64,000 bases of DNA from an uncultured Christensenella sp. (GTDB lineage: Bacteria > Bacillota > Clostridia > Christensenellales > Borkfalkiaceae): assembly GCA_910585705.1 (NCBI GenBank), contig CAJUER010000001.1, positions 668,740 to 732,739 on the forward strand. The letters run 5' to 3'. The first letter of the stretch is position 1; every line of letters starts with the position of its first letter. The notes beneath the pieces were generated by a model. It was not told the DNA's origin, ran no database searches, and saw only the letters and a program-made list of their open reading frames with translations. Positions 49,325-57,539 of this stretch are shown here, in pieces. Position numbers and translations under genes: made by a program.

Positions 49325-49353
49325 TTGCTTTTCGGATAAAAAATTATTACAAT
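49325..49353 (+). promoter_or_regulatory. Promoter of the tandem GNAT gene
   Basis: TTGCTT at 49325-49330, 17-bp spacer, TACAAT at 49348-49353. The ATG at 49361 follows after 7 nt with no ribosome-binding site, predicting a leaderless message. Confidence 0.65.
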
Positions 49354-49360
49354 AAGTATT

Positions 49361-50353
49361 ATGCAAAACATAAATTTGGAAAGCTTACAAATAGTACGCT
49401 TAAATAAGCATAATTTCAATAAAAATTCGCTGAATGATTTTTTATTAAAGCAATGCGTGACAAACTGTTGGCGTAAAATTAACGGCGAATATAAACTTGT
49501 ACCAGTTTCATACACGGATAAATGGAACTTGACCGATTGCAAAAAAATGGCTCAAAAAATTGTTTCGGAATTAAACTGCGGTTCAACGGCATTGGCGGCA
49601 GTATTAGGAAACTCCGTTTTAGGTTTTGCGCTTTTATCAAATTTTCTTTTCGGAAGCAAAAAACAATATATCGATTTAACGGAATTTTATGTTACCGAAC
49701 CGCATCGCAGAAACGGCATAGGCAAAATTCTATTTGAAAAAATATGTTTAGAAGCAAAACGTTTAGGCGCAAAAAAACTTTATATCTCTGCTCATTCGGC
49801 GAAAGAAAGCATCGCGGCATATAAAAAATACGGTTGTGTTTTGGCAGAAGAACCCGACGAGGACCATATGAATAAAGAACCGTTCGATTTACAGTTGGAA
49901 TATGATTTACTTCCGCACATTTACAAAGTAACGGATAAAACAGCTTATATGGATTTACTTTTACTTGCCGATGAACAAAAAGAGATGATCGAAAGATATT
50001 TGGATAACGGCACAATGTTTGTATTAGACGATTGCGGCGTTAAGGGGGAAATTGTTGTTTCAGATATCGGACACGGCGTTCTCGAAATAAAAAATTTGGC
50101 GGTATTGCCCGTATTTCAGAGTAAAGGTTACGGAAGAAAACTTATCGAATATGTTTGCAAAACATATAAAAACAAATTTTCGGAAATTCTCGTTGGAACG
50201 GGCGACAGCCCTTTGACCGTACCGTTTTATGAAAAATGCGGTTTTATAAAATCTCATAAAATAAAAGATTATTTTACCGATAATTACGACCACCCGATTT
50301 ATGAAAACGGCGTATTACTTAAAGATCTTCAATATTTGAAGAAAAATTTATAA
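49361..50353 (+). CDS. Protein with two GNAT acetyltransferase domains
   Basis: 330 residues. The first GNAT domain (about 5-185) has the CoA loop TEPHRRNGIGKILFEKICLE (near 113) and IAAYKKYGCVLAEEPDEDHM. The second (about 190-325) has LAVLPVFQSKGYGRKLIEYV (near 247) and VPFYEKCGFIKSHKIKDYFT, as in the YvbK-like group. Such double-GNAT proteins acetylate small molecules or keep one domain as a structural partner; the substrate is unknown. No Shine-Dalgarno; the -10 box ends 7 nt upstream. Confidence 0.85.
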   Translation: MQNINLESLQIVRLNKHNFNKNSLNDFLLKQCVTNCWRKINGEYKLVPVSYTDKWNLTDCKKMAQKIVSELNCGSTALAAVLGNSVLGFALLSNFLFGSKKQYIDLTEFYVTEPHRRNGIGKILFEKICLEAKRLGAKKLYISAHSAKESIAAYKKYGCVLAEEPDEDHMNKEPFDLQLEYDLLPHIYKVTDKTAYMDLLLLADEQKEMIERYLDNGTMFVLDDCGVKGEIVVSDIGHGVLEIKNLAVLPVFQSKGYGRKLIEYVCKTYKNKFSEILVGTGDSPLTVPFYEKCGFIKSHKIKDYFTDNYDHPIYENGVLLKDLQYLKKNL

Positions 50354-50363
50354 AATTAGTTTT

Positions 50364-50382
50364 AGGTTACCTCCTCCCGCCA
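50364..50382 (+). repeat. Dispersed motif resembling the tRNA-Tyr 3' end (copy 1)
   Basis: AGGTTACCTCCTCCCGCCA-type motif; ACCTCCTCCCGCCA matches 13/14 bases of the tRNA-Tyr 3' end. It follows the double-GNAT stop codon directly and is preceded by TTTTAGG. See also 53977-53995 and 56632-56648. Confidence 0.45.
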
Positions 50383-50384
50383 TT

Positions 50385-50412
50385 AAAGGACATGCTTTCG
50401 CTGTCCTTTTAG
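50385..50412 (+). terminator. Terminator after the double-GNAT gene
   Basis: AAAGGACA (50385-50392) and TGTCCTTT (50402-50409) with a loop that can form two more G-C pairs; T-rich end. Confidence 0.75.
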
Positions 50413-50481
50413 TTATCCCCGCACTTGCCTATTCCCTCCTGCGCCTAAGTCTTATTTTTATATTGCCACACCGTCATATAG

Positions 50482-50510
50482 TTGGAAATAGCGTTTATTT
50501 ATGTTATAAT
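50482..50510 (+). promoter_or_regulatory. Promoter of the serine hydrolase pseudogene
   Basis: TTGGAA at 50482-50487, 17-bp spacer, TATAAT at 50505-50510. The ATG at 50517 follows after 6 nt. Confidence 0.7.
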
Positions 50511-50516
50511 GTTTTT

Positions 50517-51756
50517 ATGAAAAAAGCGTTAAGAAAAACAAAAAAATATTGATAGGCGTTATCACGCCTGTTTCCGCCATGATTTTGGCGTTTTTGATTT
50601 TATGCGTTACCACAATGTGTATGTACTCCCCTACTTTTTTGGGAAGAGTACTTACGCATTTAGACTCGAACATATCAGACTATAAAATTTTCCACGAAAG
50701 GATTATAGAAAAAAGCGACAAGCCTTACCTTATGTTAAATATATAAATTCGGATTTAAGCAATGTTACCGTAGAATATTCAAACAAACAAAAATCACTTT
50801 CCGATATTGTAAGTGATACAGATTCGACTTCTTTCATTATCGTAAAAAACGACAAAATAATTTACGAGCAATACGCCAACGGCTATAACGAAAATTCTAT
50901 AAACACATCTTTTTCTATGGCGAAATCGGTTGTTTCGCTTTTAATAGGCAAAGCAATAGAAAACGGCAATATAAAAAACATTGCCGAACCTATTTCTAAT
51001 TATATACTCGAATTCGCAAATAAAAAAATAGGTCAAACAACTATCGAAGATTTATTGCTTATGCGCTCAGAAATCGTCTACGACGAAAGTAAATTTTTAT
51101 GGTTCGGGGACGACACTCTTACATATTGGTACGACGATTTAAGAGAACTTGCCTTGTCGCATACCGACTTAACCGATAAATACAACGGACGGTTTCATTA
51201 TAATAACTATCACCCATTATTGCTCGGTTTGATATTGGAGCGCAGTACGGGGCAAAGCGTTTCCGAATTTTTCGAACGTGAAATATGGAGTAAAATCGGC
51301 GCGGAATATGACGCTTCCTGGAGTTTGGACAGCAAAAAATCAGGTTTTGAAAAAATGGAAAGCGGAATTAACTTCCACGCCGTAGATTTTTTGAAAATCG
51401 GAAGTATGGTTTTGCATAACGGTTATTTTAACGGAACGCAAATTATAGATAATCAATGGCTTGAAAATTCGACGCTATGCGGCTTCCCTTTAAATACCGC
51501 AGAATATGAAAGCTCTTTTCTTTCGGGTAAGAATATCGGCTATAAATATATGTGGTACAGTACGCCGTCCGCACAATCGGAGTATGACGTAATAGCTTGG
51601 GGCAAATCCGACCAGATTCTTTATATTTCGCCTGCAAACGATATTGTAATTTTACGCACGGGGAAATCCGACGGCGGAGTTTCAAACTGGGTAGAAAAAA
51701 TCAAAGAAATAATAAAACTTGTTTTAAGTTCGGTATACCCTTCGTCTGCGACCTAA
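50517..51756 (+). pseudogene. Serine hydrolase of the class C beta-lactamase/PBP fold, two frameshifts
   Basis: Reads MKKALRKTKK from 50517, then hits TGA at 50550 after an A7 run (50540-50546); one more A would restore a membrane-anchor segment (LIGVITPVSAMILAFLILCV). A second break comes at a 5-bp tandem duplication, CCTTA twice at 50723-50732; with one copy removed the frame reads DKPYVKYINSDLS and runs on to 51756. The catalytic domain is intact: SxxK in FSMAKSVVSLLIG and YxN in FHYNNYHPLLLG. It would have been a membrane-anchored extracytoplasmic esterase or peptidase. A 279-residue C-terminal piece from ATG 50917 is still open but lacks the residues before the SxxK. The last residues run into a sequence like that after tRNA-Tyr. 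Confidence 0.85.
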
Positions 51757-51810
51757 AACGAATAGCTTTCAAACATTAAAATTAAAAAACTATTTTTAAG
51801 GATTATTATT

Positions 51811-52356
51811 ATGAACGTAGAAACTATTATTGCAATAATTACGGCAGGTATTGCTTTTGTCACCTCTGTGGCGAGCTTTACCTATAACCTAATCCAAAAT
51901 AAAAAGGACAGAGTGCAAAAAGTTATTTTGGATAACAGAATTAAATACATGAACGAAATCAGAAACGGGTTTACTGATTTTATAGGTTTATGCAATTTAA
52001 AGGCGGTAAAACTTGCGCAAAGCAATTCCGACGTTATGAAAAATTACACCGAAAAATTCTTTTACGGATACGGTAAAATAAAAACCTATATCAAACCGTT
52101 TTATAAAATGGACAGAGAGCTTTTAATATCGCTGGAAAACTTATACGACTGCATTTTATCGATTCTTACAGGCGAAAAAACCGAAAAATCAATTAACGAT
52201 TTACGCGAGGATTTTGCGGATAAATATCTGAAATACGACTGGGCTTACTGGAAATATATTCAACGCCAGAAAGAGGGAAATTATATGAACAGCGACGACG
52301 CGTTCGATAATGTGTATTATCAATTGCTTGACGAAATCGATAAAAATACGTTTTGA
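51811..52356 (+). CDS. Unknown membrane-anchored protein
   Basis: 181 residues. One N-terminal helix (about 5-28) with an N-out-like short start, then a soluble helical domain (about 30-181) containing IKYMNEIRNGFTDFIGLC and a mid-part rich in Lys and Tyr. AAGGA lies upstream. Similar single-helix proteins with a 'NKKDRVQKVILDNRIKYMNE' helix occur in many Bacillota accessory regions; no function is known to me. It lies between the serine hydrolase remnant and an acyltransferase. Confidence 0.65.
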   Translation: MNVETIIAIITAGIAFVTSVASFTYNLIQNKKDRVQKVILDNRIKYMNEIRNGFTDFIGLCNLKAVKLAQSNSDVMKNYTEKFFYGYGKIKTYIKPFYKMDRELLISLENLYDCILSILTGEKTEKSINDLREDFADKYLKYDWAYWKYIQRQKEGNYMNSDDAFDNVYYQLLDEIDKNTF

Positions 52357-52436
52357 GCCACTCTTCCGTTCTCTACAGACGGCAACTTATAACAAACCGC
52401 TTTCGGTTTGGCACACGCTTATTTACTGAGGATAAA

Positions 52437-53516
52437 ATGGTTAAAAGAAATAATTTAGTTGAATTTGCAAGATTTTTATTCAGCGTTTTAGTTATCGGCT
52501 ATCACGTGCAAATGAGTTTTTCGGGCAACGGAATCGATTGGTTTGAAAACGGTGCGCTTGCCGTTGAATTTTTCTTTTTGATTTCGGGATATTTTCTCGC
52601 TCGCTCGATAGAAAAAATAAACGCAAAAGAAAACGGCAACGTCGCGCTTGATAGTTGCCGATTTATGGGCAATAAAGTTAAAGGCGTTTTACCCGTTCAT
52701 CTAACGGCAATCGTTTTAATGATTATCGTTTTACTTGCATGCGATTTGAGCAATGCCGGCTCTTTAATTTTAAAAGGTTTACCGAGCATATTTTTAGTGC
52801 AGGAAGCAATAATCTGGAACGAAGCATATGCAAACGCTTTGATAGTTCCCGAATGGTATTTGTCGGCAATGCTTTTATGTATGCTGATTATGGTACCTAT
52901 CGCGCTACTGTTAAGAAAAAAGATTAAAGGTATTTTTGTTGTTCCCGTTTTACTCGGCGTATTGGGTGTAATTGCCGTTATTTACGGTCTTTGCACAAAT
53001 TGGGCTTTTACTACCACCTTTGTCTACGATTTGAGGGCTTGGGGCGAGTTGTGCGTAGGAATGTGCGCATACCACCTTTCTGTTGAAATAGCAAAAAAAG
53101 AGTTTACAAAGCCGACGGCAATAGTTTTGAAAATAATCGAAATTTCGGGATACTCCGTACCGGTAATATTAGGCGTCGTTCCTATGAGCGCAGGGTTGCA
53201 GCCTGTCGGAATGGTTGTTGCCGTTATAGGCGTGTTTGCGGCAATTTCAATCACCTTTGCAGGAAAGGGCGTGGCTATAACAAACGCGAAAGTCAATGCG
53301 GCGTTCGGCTATCTCGGCGGCTTGTCGTTGGCAATGTACCTGTTCCACCCCGTTATTATCTCTCTGCTCGACTACGCTTACACAGGCGTCGAAAATTGGG
53401 CTAAATATTTGATTGTTTTTGCGGCAACGGCGGCAGGCGCGGTAATTTATAATTTAATTGCCTTTTTAATAACAAGGCTGATAAACTATATTAAAAGCAG
53501 AAAGCAACCAGTATAA
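52437..53516 (+). CDS. Membrane acyltransferase, acyltransferase 3 family
   Basis: 359 residues with about ten membrane helices. The N-terminus KRNNLVEFARFLFSVLVIGY followed by HVQMSF has the conserved His, and FFFLISGYFLARSIEK matches the family's second segment. Such enzymes O-acetylate exported sugars or peptidoglycan. The ATG at 52437 has TGAGGA upstream; the longer frame from 52353 overlaps the previous gene and crosses a small hairpin (AAACCG/CGGTTT, near 52394-52409). No glycan cluster is adjacent, so the acceptor is unknown. Confidence 0.87.
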   Translation: MVKRNNLVEFARFLFSVLVIGYHVQMSFSGNGIDWFENGALAVEFFFLISGYFLARSIEKINAKENGNVALDSCRFMGNKVKGVLPVHLTAIVLMIIVLLACDLSNAGSLILKGLPSIFLVQEAIIWNEAYANALIVPEWYLSAMLLCMLIMVPIALLLRKKIKGIFVVPVLLGVLGVIAVIYGLCTNWAFTTTFVYDLRAWGELCVGMCAYHLSVEIAKKEFTKPTAIVLKIIEISGYSVPVILGVVPMSAGLQPVGMVVAVIGVFAAISITFAGKGVAITNAKVNAAFGYLGGLSLAMYLFHPVIISLLDYAYTGVENWAKYLIVFAATAAGAVIYNLIAFLITRLINYIKSRKQPV

Positions 53517-53524
53517 AAAATATT

Positions 53525-53968
53525 ATGAAAATAATTATTTTACAAAACAGAACACCGAAAACAATCGATATTCTTTTGAGAATTTGGGAAAGTTCCGTAA
53601 AGGCAACGCATAGTTTTTTATGCGACGGCGAAATAGAAAAAATCAAACCGTATGTGCCGCAGGCATTGAAAAACGTGCAAAATTTAATCGTTGCGGAAAA
53701 TGCAAACGATTCGATAGTTGCGTTTTTGGGAGTCGAAAACCGAAGAATCGAAATGCTTTTCGTTGCGCCCGAAAGACGCGGTCAGGGTATAGGTAAATCC
53801 TTGATAAATTTTGCCGTAAACACCCTTTCCGCAGACGAAGTCACCGTGAACGAGCAAAATTTGCAAACAGTCGGATTTTATAAGCGTATGGGCTTTGAAA
53901 CTTATAAAAGAACGGATTTAGACGAACAAGGCAACGCCTATCCGCTTTTGTATATGCGTATACAATAA
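53525..53968 (+). CDS. GNAT-family N-acetyltransferase, YjaB-like
   Basis: 147 residues. ILLRIWESSVKATHSFL near 17-33 is the start seen in E. coli YjaB-type enzymes; the CoA loop is VAPERRGQGIGKSLINFAVN (near 80-99), then TVNEQNLQTVGFYKRMGFET. Substrate unknown. It starts 8 nt after the acyltransferase stop, so they are probably cotranscribed. Confidence 0.87.
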   Translation: MKIIILQNRTPKTIDILLRIWESSVKATHSFLCDGEIEKIKPYVPQALKNVQNLIVAENANDSIVAFLGVENRRIEMLFVAPERRGQGIGKSLINFAVNTLSADEVTVNEQNLQTVGFYKRMGFETYKRTDLDEQGNAYPLLYMRIQ

Positions 53969-53976
53969 AATCCTCA

Positions 53977-53995
53977 GGTTACTCCCTCCCCGCCT
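53977..53995 (+). repeat. Dispersed motif (copy 2)
   Basis: AGGTTACTCCCTCCCCGCC right after a GNAT stop codon; similar to the motif at 50364-50382. Confidence 0.4.
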
Positions 53996-54074
53996 TTTAT
54001 AAAAAATTTAACAACTTAAGATATGTCTTTTTAGTTCATATATCATAAGCAACAAAACGGTTACAAGGCAATTA

Positions 54075-54103
54075 TTTACATTAAATTGTCATTGTGATAT
54101 ACT
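54075..54103 (+). promoter_or_regulatory. Promoter of the HTH-SdpI gene
   Basis: TTTACA at 54075-54080, 17-bp spacer, TATACT at 54098-54103 with TGA before it (extended -10). Confidence 0.65.
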
Positions 54104-54121
54104 ATATTTGAGGTGAGTGAT

Positions 54122-54979
54122 ATGTTTGGAAACAATCTGAAAAAATACAGAAAAGAAAAAGGCTTTTCTCAAAATGATTTAGCCGAAAAACTTTTTATAT
54201 CACGACAATGCGTATCTAAGTGGGAGAGAGGCTTAACACAACCTGATTTACAGACTTTGACACAATTAAGCGAACTGTTAAATGTAACAATTGACGCGCT
54301 TGTAAAAGAAAATGATAATAAAAACAAAAATTCTTCAAATTACAATATGGGATTTTTTGTTGCGAATATTCTTATAGCATTATTATGTTTATTTGCATTT
54401 ATAACTGTTTGGAGATTTATGCCGCAAACCATTCCCACACATTGGACAAACGGTGTTATCGACAAGTATGGAAGTCGTAACGAAGTTTTTATAAATTTAA
54501 TTACCGTTGTTGTATTTTTAGCAGTAGATATTTTTGTCTATTTTATACTGCGACAAATCAGCAATAAAATTGTTATCTGGGTTTCTCACTGCGTAATTGC
54601 ATTATTTCAAGTTGCTTATTTAATTATTATAATCTCGGTATACGCTAAATATTTGAACGAAATTTTATCATTCATAACTTGTTTGAGTGTAGTCTCAATA
54701 ATGTGTATATCCATTGCAATTCACCCGAAAATCAGTAAGCGAAATTATATTTTAGGCGTAAGAATAAAAGAAACATTACAATCAACTGCCGTATGGAATA
54801 AAACAAACGCTCTTGCATGTTACCTTTTTTCAGCGTTGTCGTTAATACTTTTTGTAATCGATATTTTATGGGTAAGCAAGTTCAATTTACTTCTTTTGTT
54901 CGGTTATGTGTTGTTGACTATAATAGTAATCATATATGCAAAAAAAATTTACAGAACTCTGGATAAAAATGAGGTATGA
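54122..54979 (+). CDS. XRE-type HTH regulator fused to a DUF1648/SdpI membrane domain
   Basis: 285 residues. Residues 1-65 form an XRE helix-turn-helix (LKKYRKEKGFSQNDLAEKLF, ISRQCVSKWERGLTQPD). From about 80 on are six to seven membrane helices, with DUF1648 motif PQTIPTHWTNGVIDKYGSRN and SdpI-type YILGVRIKETLQSTAVW. SdpI is the immunity protein to the SdpC toxin in Bacillus; HTH-SdpI fusions are known as membrane-tethered regulators. The start at 54122 has GAGGTGA 5 nt before it; a GTG at 54113 overlaps that site. It overlaps nothing and is followed by a P-loop kinase gene. Confidence 0.85.
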   Translation: MFGNNLKKYRKEKGFSQNDLAEKLFISRQCVSKWERGLTQPDLQTLTQLSELLNVTIDALVKENDNKNKNSSNYNMGFFVANILIALLCLFAFITVWRFMPQTIPTHWTNGVIDKYGSRNEVFINLITVVVFLAVDIFVYFILRQISNKIVIWVSHCVIALFQVAYLIIIISVYAKYLNEILSFITCLSVVSIMCISIAIHPKISKRNYILGVRIKETLQSTAVWNKTNALACYLFSALSLILFVIDILWVSKFNLLLLFGYVLLTIIVIIYAKKIYRTLDKNEV

Positions 54980-54986
54980 AAATTTT

Positions 54987-55496
54987 ATGGTAATTTTAAT
55001 TTCCGGTTCAACGCATACGGGCAAAACCGCTTTATCTCATCGCCTAATGGAAAAATATAATATTCCGTACTTTTCCATAGACCATTTAAAAATGGGGCTT
55101 ATAAGAAGCGGGCAAACTTCGCTTACGGTAAACGACGATAAAGAGCTTACGCCTTACCTTTGGTCAATCGTAAAAGAAATGATAAAAACTACAATAGAAA
55201 ATCGTCAAAATATAATATTCGAAGGCTGTTATATACCTTTTGATTGGCAAAAAGATTTTGACGCAAGTTACTTGAAAGAAATTAAATTTTGCTGCCTCGT
55301 AATGACGGCCGAATATATAGAAAACAACTTTTCGGATATTGTTAAATATGAAAACGTAATTGAAAAGCGTATTACAACAAATATAAACAAAGCCGAATTG
55401 ATAACGGACAACGAACAAAATTTGCAAATGTGTAAAAAGTACGGTTTGGAATATATTTTAATCGACAAAACATACTTGGCGGATATAAAACTATGA
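54987..55496 (+). CDS. P-loop small-molecule kinase-like ATPase
   Basis: 169 residues. Walker A ISGSTHTGKTALSHRLMEKY starts at residue 5; FEGCYIPFDWQKD near 72 lies where Walker B is expected, and the later DIVKYENVIEKRI has a lid-like charge pattern. It resembles the adenylate/2-phosphoglycerate kinase superfamily; the substrate is unknown. The start is uncertain: ATG 54987 with GAGG about 12 nt upstream is preferred; ATG 54969 would overlap the previous gene. Its stop overlaps the next ATG in ATGA. Confidence 0.7.
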   Translation: MVILISGSTHTGKTALSHRLMEKYNIPYFSIDHLKMGLIRSGQTSLTVNDDKELTPYLWSIVKEMIKTTIENRQNIIFEGCYIPFDWQKDFDASYLKEIKFCCLVMTAEYIENNFSDIVKYENVIEKRITTNINKAELITDNEQNLQMCKKYGLEYILIDKTYLADIKL

Positions 55497-55992
55497 TTAT
55501 CCGCCGATATAAAAATGATGATTTCGAAACGATAGCAAAATTATTTTATGACACCGTTCATTCCGTCAACGCGGGCGATTATTCGGCGGTGCAACTTTCG
55601 GCTTGGGCGAAAAATTGCGATAACTTAAAAAAACGGCAGAATGATTTAATATGCCAAAAAACCTTGATTGCGGAAATAGACGGCGTTATAGTAGGATTTG
55701 GCAATATCGATAATTCGGGGTATTTGGATTTATTATTCGTACATAAAAATTATCAAAGGCAAGGAATAGCAACCGCGCTTTGCAATGAATCGGAAAGGGT
55801 TACGATATTATAAAAACACATGCGTCAGTAACGGCAAAACCGTTTTTTGAAAAGCGCGGTTACGCTGTTATTAAGCCACAAGAAGTAGAACGTTTTGGCG
55901 TAAAGCTGAAAAATTTTGAAATGCAAAAGAGAAAGTTTAATGATTTAAATAAGGAAATAAGATGGAAAAGACCGTTAAATCGCCTTTTATAA
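55493..55992 (+). pseudogene. Frameshifted GNAT acetyltransferase (YafP-like)
   Basis: The first frame gives 106 residues with the CoA loop VHKNYQRQGIATALCNE and stops at 55813. From about 55795 another frame (-1) continues with IIKTHASVTAKPFFEKRGYA and VIKPQEVERFGVKLKNFEMQ, which is the conserved end of YafP-type GNATs, and runs to a stop at 55990-55992. One lost base near 55790-55797 explains both. It would be inactive unless frameshifting occurs. It overlaps the start of the next gene. Confidence 0.85.
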
Positions 55993-56453
55993 TCGGAGGA
56001 ATCGCAACTTTAATTGCATGTCTGTTGTGTTGCTTTACCGCGTCGTTTATGCTTTATAAAGACCTGTCGGTAAACTCTTACGTTCAAACCGAAGCAATCG
56101 TCGTAGATCACGAATACATAACTTCTTCCGACGAGGGTATGTTCTACGACGTGATACAATTTACCGTTGACGGTAAAACTTACACAAAAGTAGCGTTGAA
56201 CAACAGGGCATACTACCGCGAACCTTTAAATATCGGCGAAACAATAGTGGTTTATTACAACCCCGATAATCCCGACGACGTGATTTTTAAATCCTCCTCC
56301 CACGTTGTTATGATTGTCGTGTGCTATCTCGTCGCCGCAGGTTGTGCGGTCGGGTCTGCGTTTCTATTTATCAAACTATTCAAAATCTTAAAAAAAGAAC
56401 GCGAATACAATTCCCGCCTGAACTTATGGGTAAAAGATGAAAACGATTTGTAA
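55962..56453 (+). CDS. DUF3592-type membrane protein
   Basis: 163 residues. Two membrane helices (about 9-32 and 112-137) flank a beta-rich extracytoplasmic domain (VQTEAIVVDHEYITS, DVIQFTVDGKTYTKVALNN, IGETIVVYYNPDNPDDVIFK); the YNPxNP motif is the DUF3592 signature. Function unknown. AAGGAAA lies before the ATG at 55962, which is inside the reading of the frameshifted GNAT. Confidence 0.8.
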   Translation: MEKTVKSPFIIGGIATLIACLLCCFTASFMLYKDLSVNSYVQTEAIVVDHEYITSSDEGMFYDVIQFTVDGKTYTKVALNNRAYYREPLNIGETIVVYYNPDNPDDVIFKSSSHVVMIVVCYLVAAGCAVGSAFLFIKLFKILKKEREYNSRLNLWVKDENDL

Positions 56454-56489
56454 TGCTTTAAAATAATTTTTTTTAGGATACTACCTCTA

Positions 56490-56624
56490 ATGTTAATCTA
56501 CGAGAAAAAAGCGCCTTGCGCTTGGACGAATTATGCGGTGTTCTGCAACGGCAAATATGTATCCAACGAAATTCTTAACGAAAAGAAATTTTTTGAGTTT
56601 TCGGAACGGTTGAATTTATTATAA
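56490..56624 (+). pseudogene. C-terminal remnant of a YoaP-like GNAT protein
   Basis: A 44-residue frame, MLIYEKKAPCAWTNYAVFCN followed by GKYVSNEILNEKKFFEFSE. It resembles the very end of YoaP-like domains (PF14268) attached to GNAT enzymes in Bacillota; the rest of the gene is absent. TTAGGATAC at 56473-56481, similar to the dispersed motif, lies directly upstream, so a recombination scar may have removed the 5' part. It could instead be a small expressed ORF. Confidence 0.5.
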
Positions 56625-56631
56625 AATTTTT

Positions 56632-56648
56632 TAGGTTACTGCCTATCC
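56632..56648 (+). repeat. Dispersed motif (copy 3)
   Basis: TAGGTTACTGCCTATCC, right after the YoaP-like remnant; a weaker match to the motif at 50364-50382. Confidence 0.35.
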
Positions 56649-56731
56649 TTAGCAAAACGAAACTAAAAAAATTTCATAAACCAAACCGACTTTATTTTGG
56701 ATTTTTATAAATATTATTTAAGGAGAAACTT

Positions 56732-56923
56732 ATGTCAAAAACGCTTGTATTGATTAAGGACAACTGTCCGCAAAATCACCCTTGCCCTGCAGTTAAAGTG
56801 TGCCCTGTCGGCGCGCTTTCGCAAACAGGCTTTGACGCGCCCGTCATAGACCACGACAAATGCATAAAATGCGGCAAATGCTCGAATTTCTGTCCAAAGA
56901 AAGCATTGGTAATTAAAGTGTAG
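56732..56923 (+). CDS. Small 4Fe-4S ferredoxin-like protein
   Basis: 63 residues with seven Cys. The C-terminal half holds a complete cluster motif, C44-x2-C47-x2-C50-x3-C54-P (CIKCGKCSNFCPKKAL). The N-terminal half has C12, C18 and C24-P (CPAVKVCPVGAL) in unusual spacing, so the second cluster site looks incomplete unless C12 takes part. AAGGAG lies upstream. Similar proteins are common in anaerobes as electron carriers. It is the last plus-strand gene of the accessory run. Confidence 0.85.
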   Translation: MSKTLVLIKDNCPQNHPCPAVKVCPVGALSQTGFDAPVIDHDKCIKCGKCSNFCPKKALVIKV

Positions 56924-57064
56924 AATGCGCTTCCGACTTTTTTGCAAACTGTCTGATATGTATTGTTTTACATAAAAAAACGGGCATAGCAGTAAGCTGC
57001 TTCTTGCAACTATTTTTGCGAAGATTTTCATATTTTCGGAAGCAAATAAAAATTTCGGTTTCGG

Positions 57065-57316
57065 TTACGTCTGCTTTTCGACGAACCAACGCCCGTAATA
57101 AGTTTCGTGATACAGCTCGCGCACATAGCCGTTAATCAGAACCGTATACCTCACCGTAGGCATACTCCCCACGTTACGCGGCGGAGCTTTGCGGACGTCG
57201 GTTATTTTGCTTATATCGAACCTCGTTCCGTTTATCCAATCTATTGCAACGGGCTTCATGTTGCCGTCCGTATCGACGTACAGCGTAACGCCGACGTATA
57301 TTTTTTCGTACTGCAT
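57065..57316 (-). CDS. Small unknown protein
   Basis: 83 residues if started at ATG 57316 (a TTG at 57334 would add six). Beta-rich: YVGVTLYVDTDGNMKPVAID, then WINGTRFDISKITDVRKAPP and YTVLINGYVRELYHETYYGR. The pattern recurs in short Clostridia proteins of unknown role. No ribosome-binding site or promoter could be read, so expression is unproven. The 140 bp upstream hold only TTTCCCCCTCCGCCA (57370-57384), another sequence like a tRNA 3' end. Confidence 0.6.
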   Translation of the reverse strand: MQYEKIYVGVTLYVDTDGNMKPVAIDWINGTRFDISKITDVRKAPPRNVGSMPTVRYTVLINGYVRELYHETYYGRWFVEKQT

Positions 57317-57473
57317 AACGTTAGTATGTGCCAATTGCCGACTCGATTAAACTGCACCGCGCGTAAAAATTTCCCCCTCCGCCATTACTATAAAAAAGCA
57401 CGGACCGCAAAGCGCACTTCCCATAGGGAATTAAAAAACTAAATTATTAAGAGTTATACTTTCAAGCAAGGAC

Positions 57474-57506
57474 AAAAGCTCTCGAACGATATGTTCGAGA
57501 GCTTTT
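57474..57506. terminator. Bidirectional terminator
   Basis: A perfect 14-bp stem (AAAAGCTCTCGAAC and complement) with a 5-nt loop; it ends the minus-strand MBL gene. Confidence 0.9.
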
Positions 57507-57539
57507 TACTACAAACCTTTTAGAAAGATAAATTGAAAT

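Noticed and set aside
48001..56950. Integron gene-cassette array
   Set aside because: The plus-strand cassette-like layout suggested attC sites, but the sequences between genes lack paired RYYYAAC and GTTRRRY boxes and no integrase is present. The motifs look more like tRNA 3' ends.
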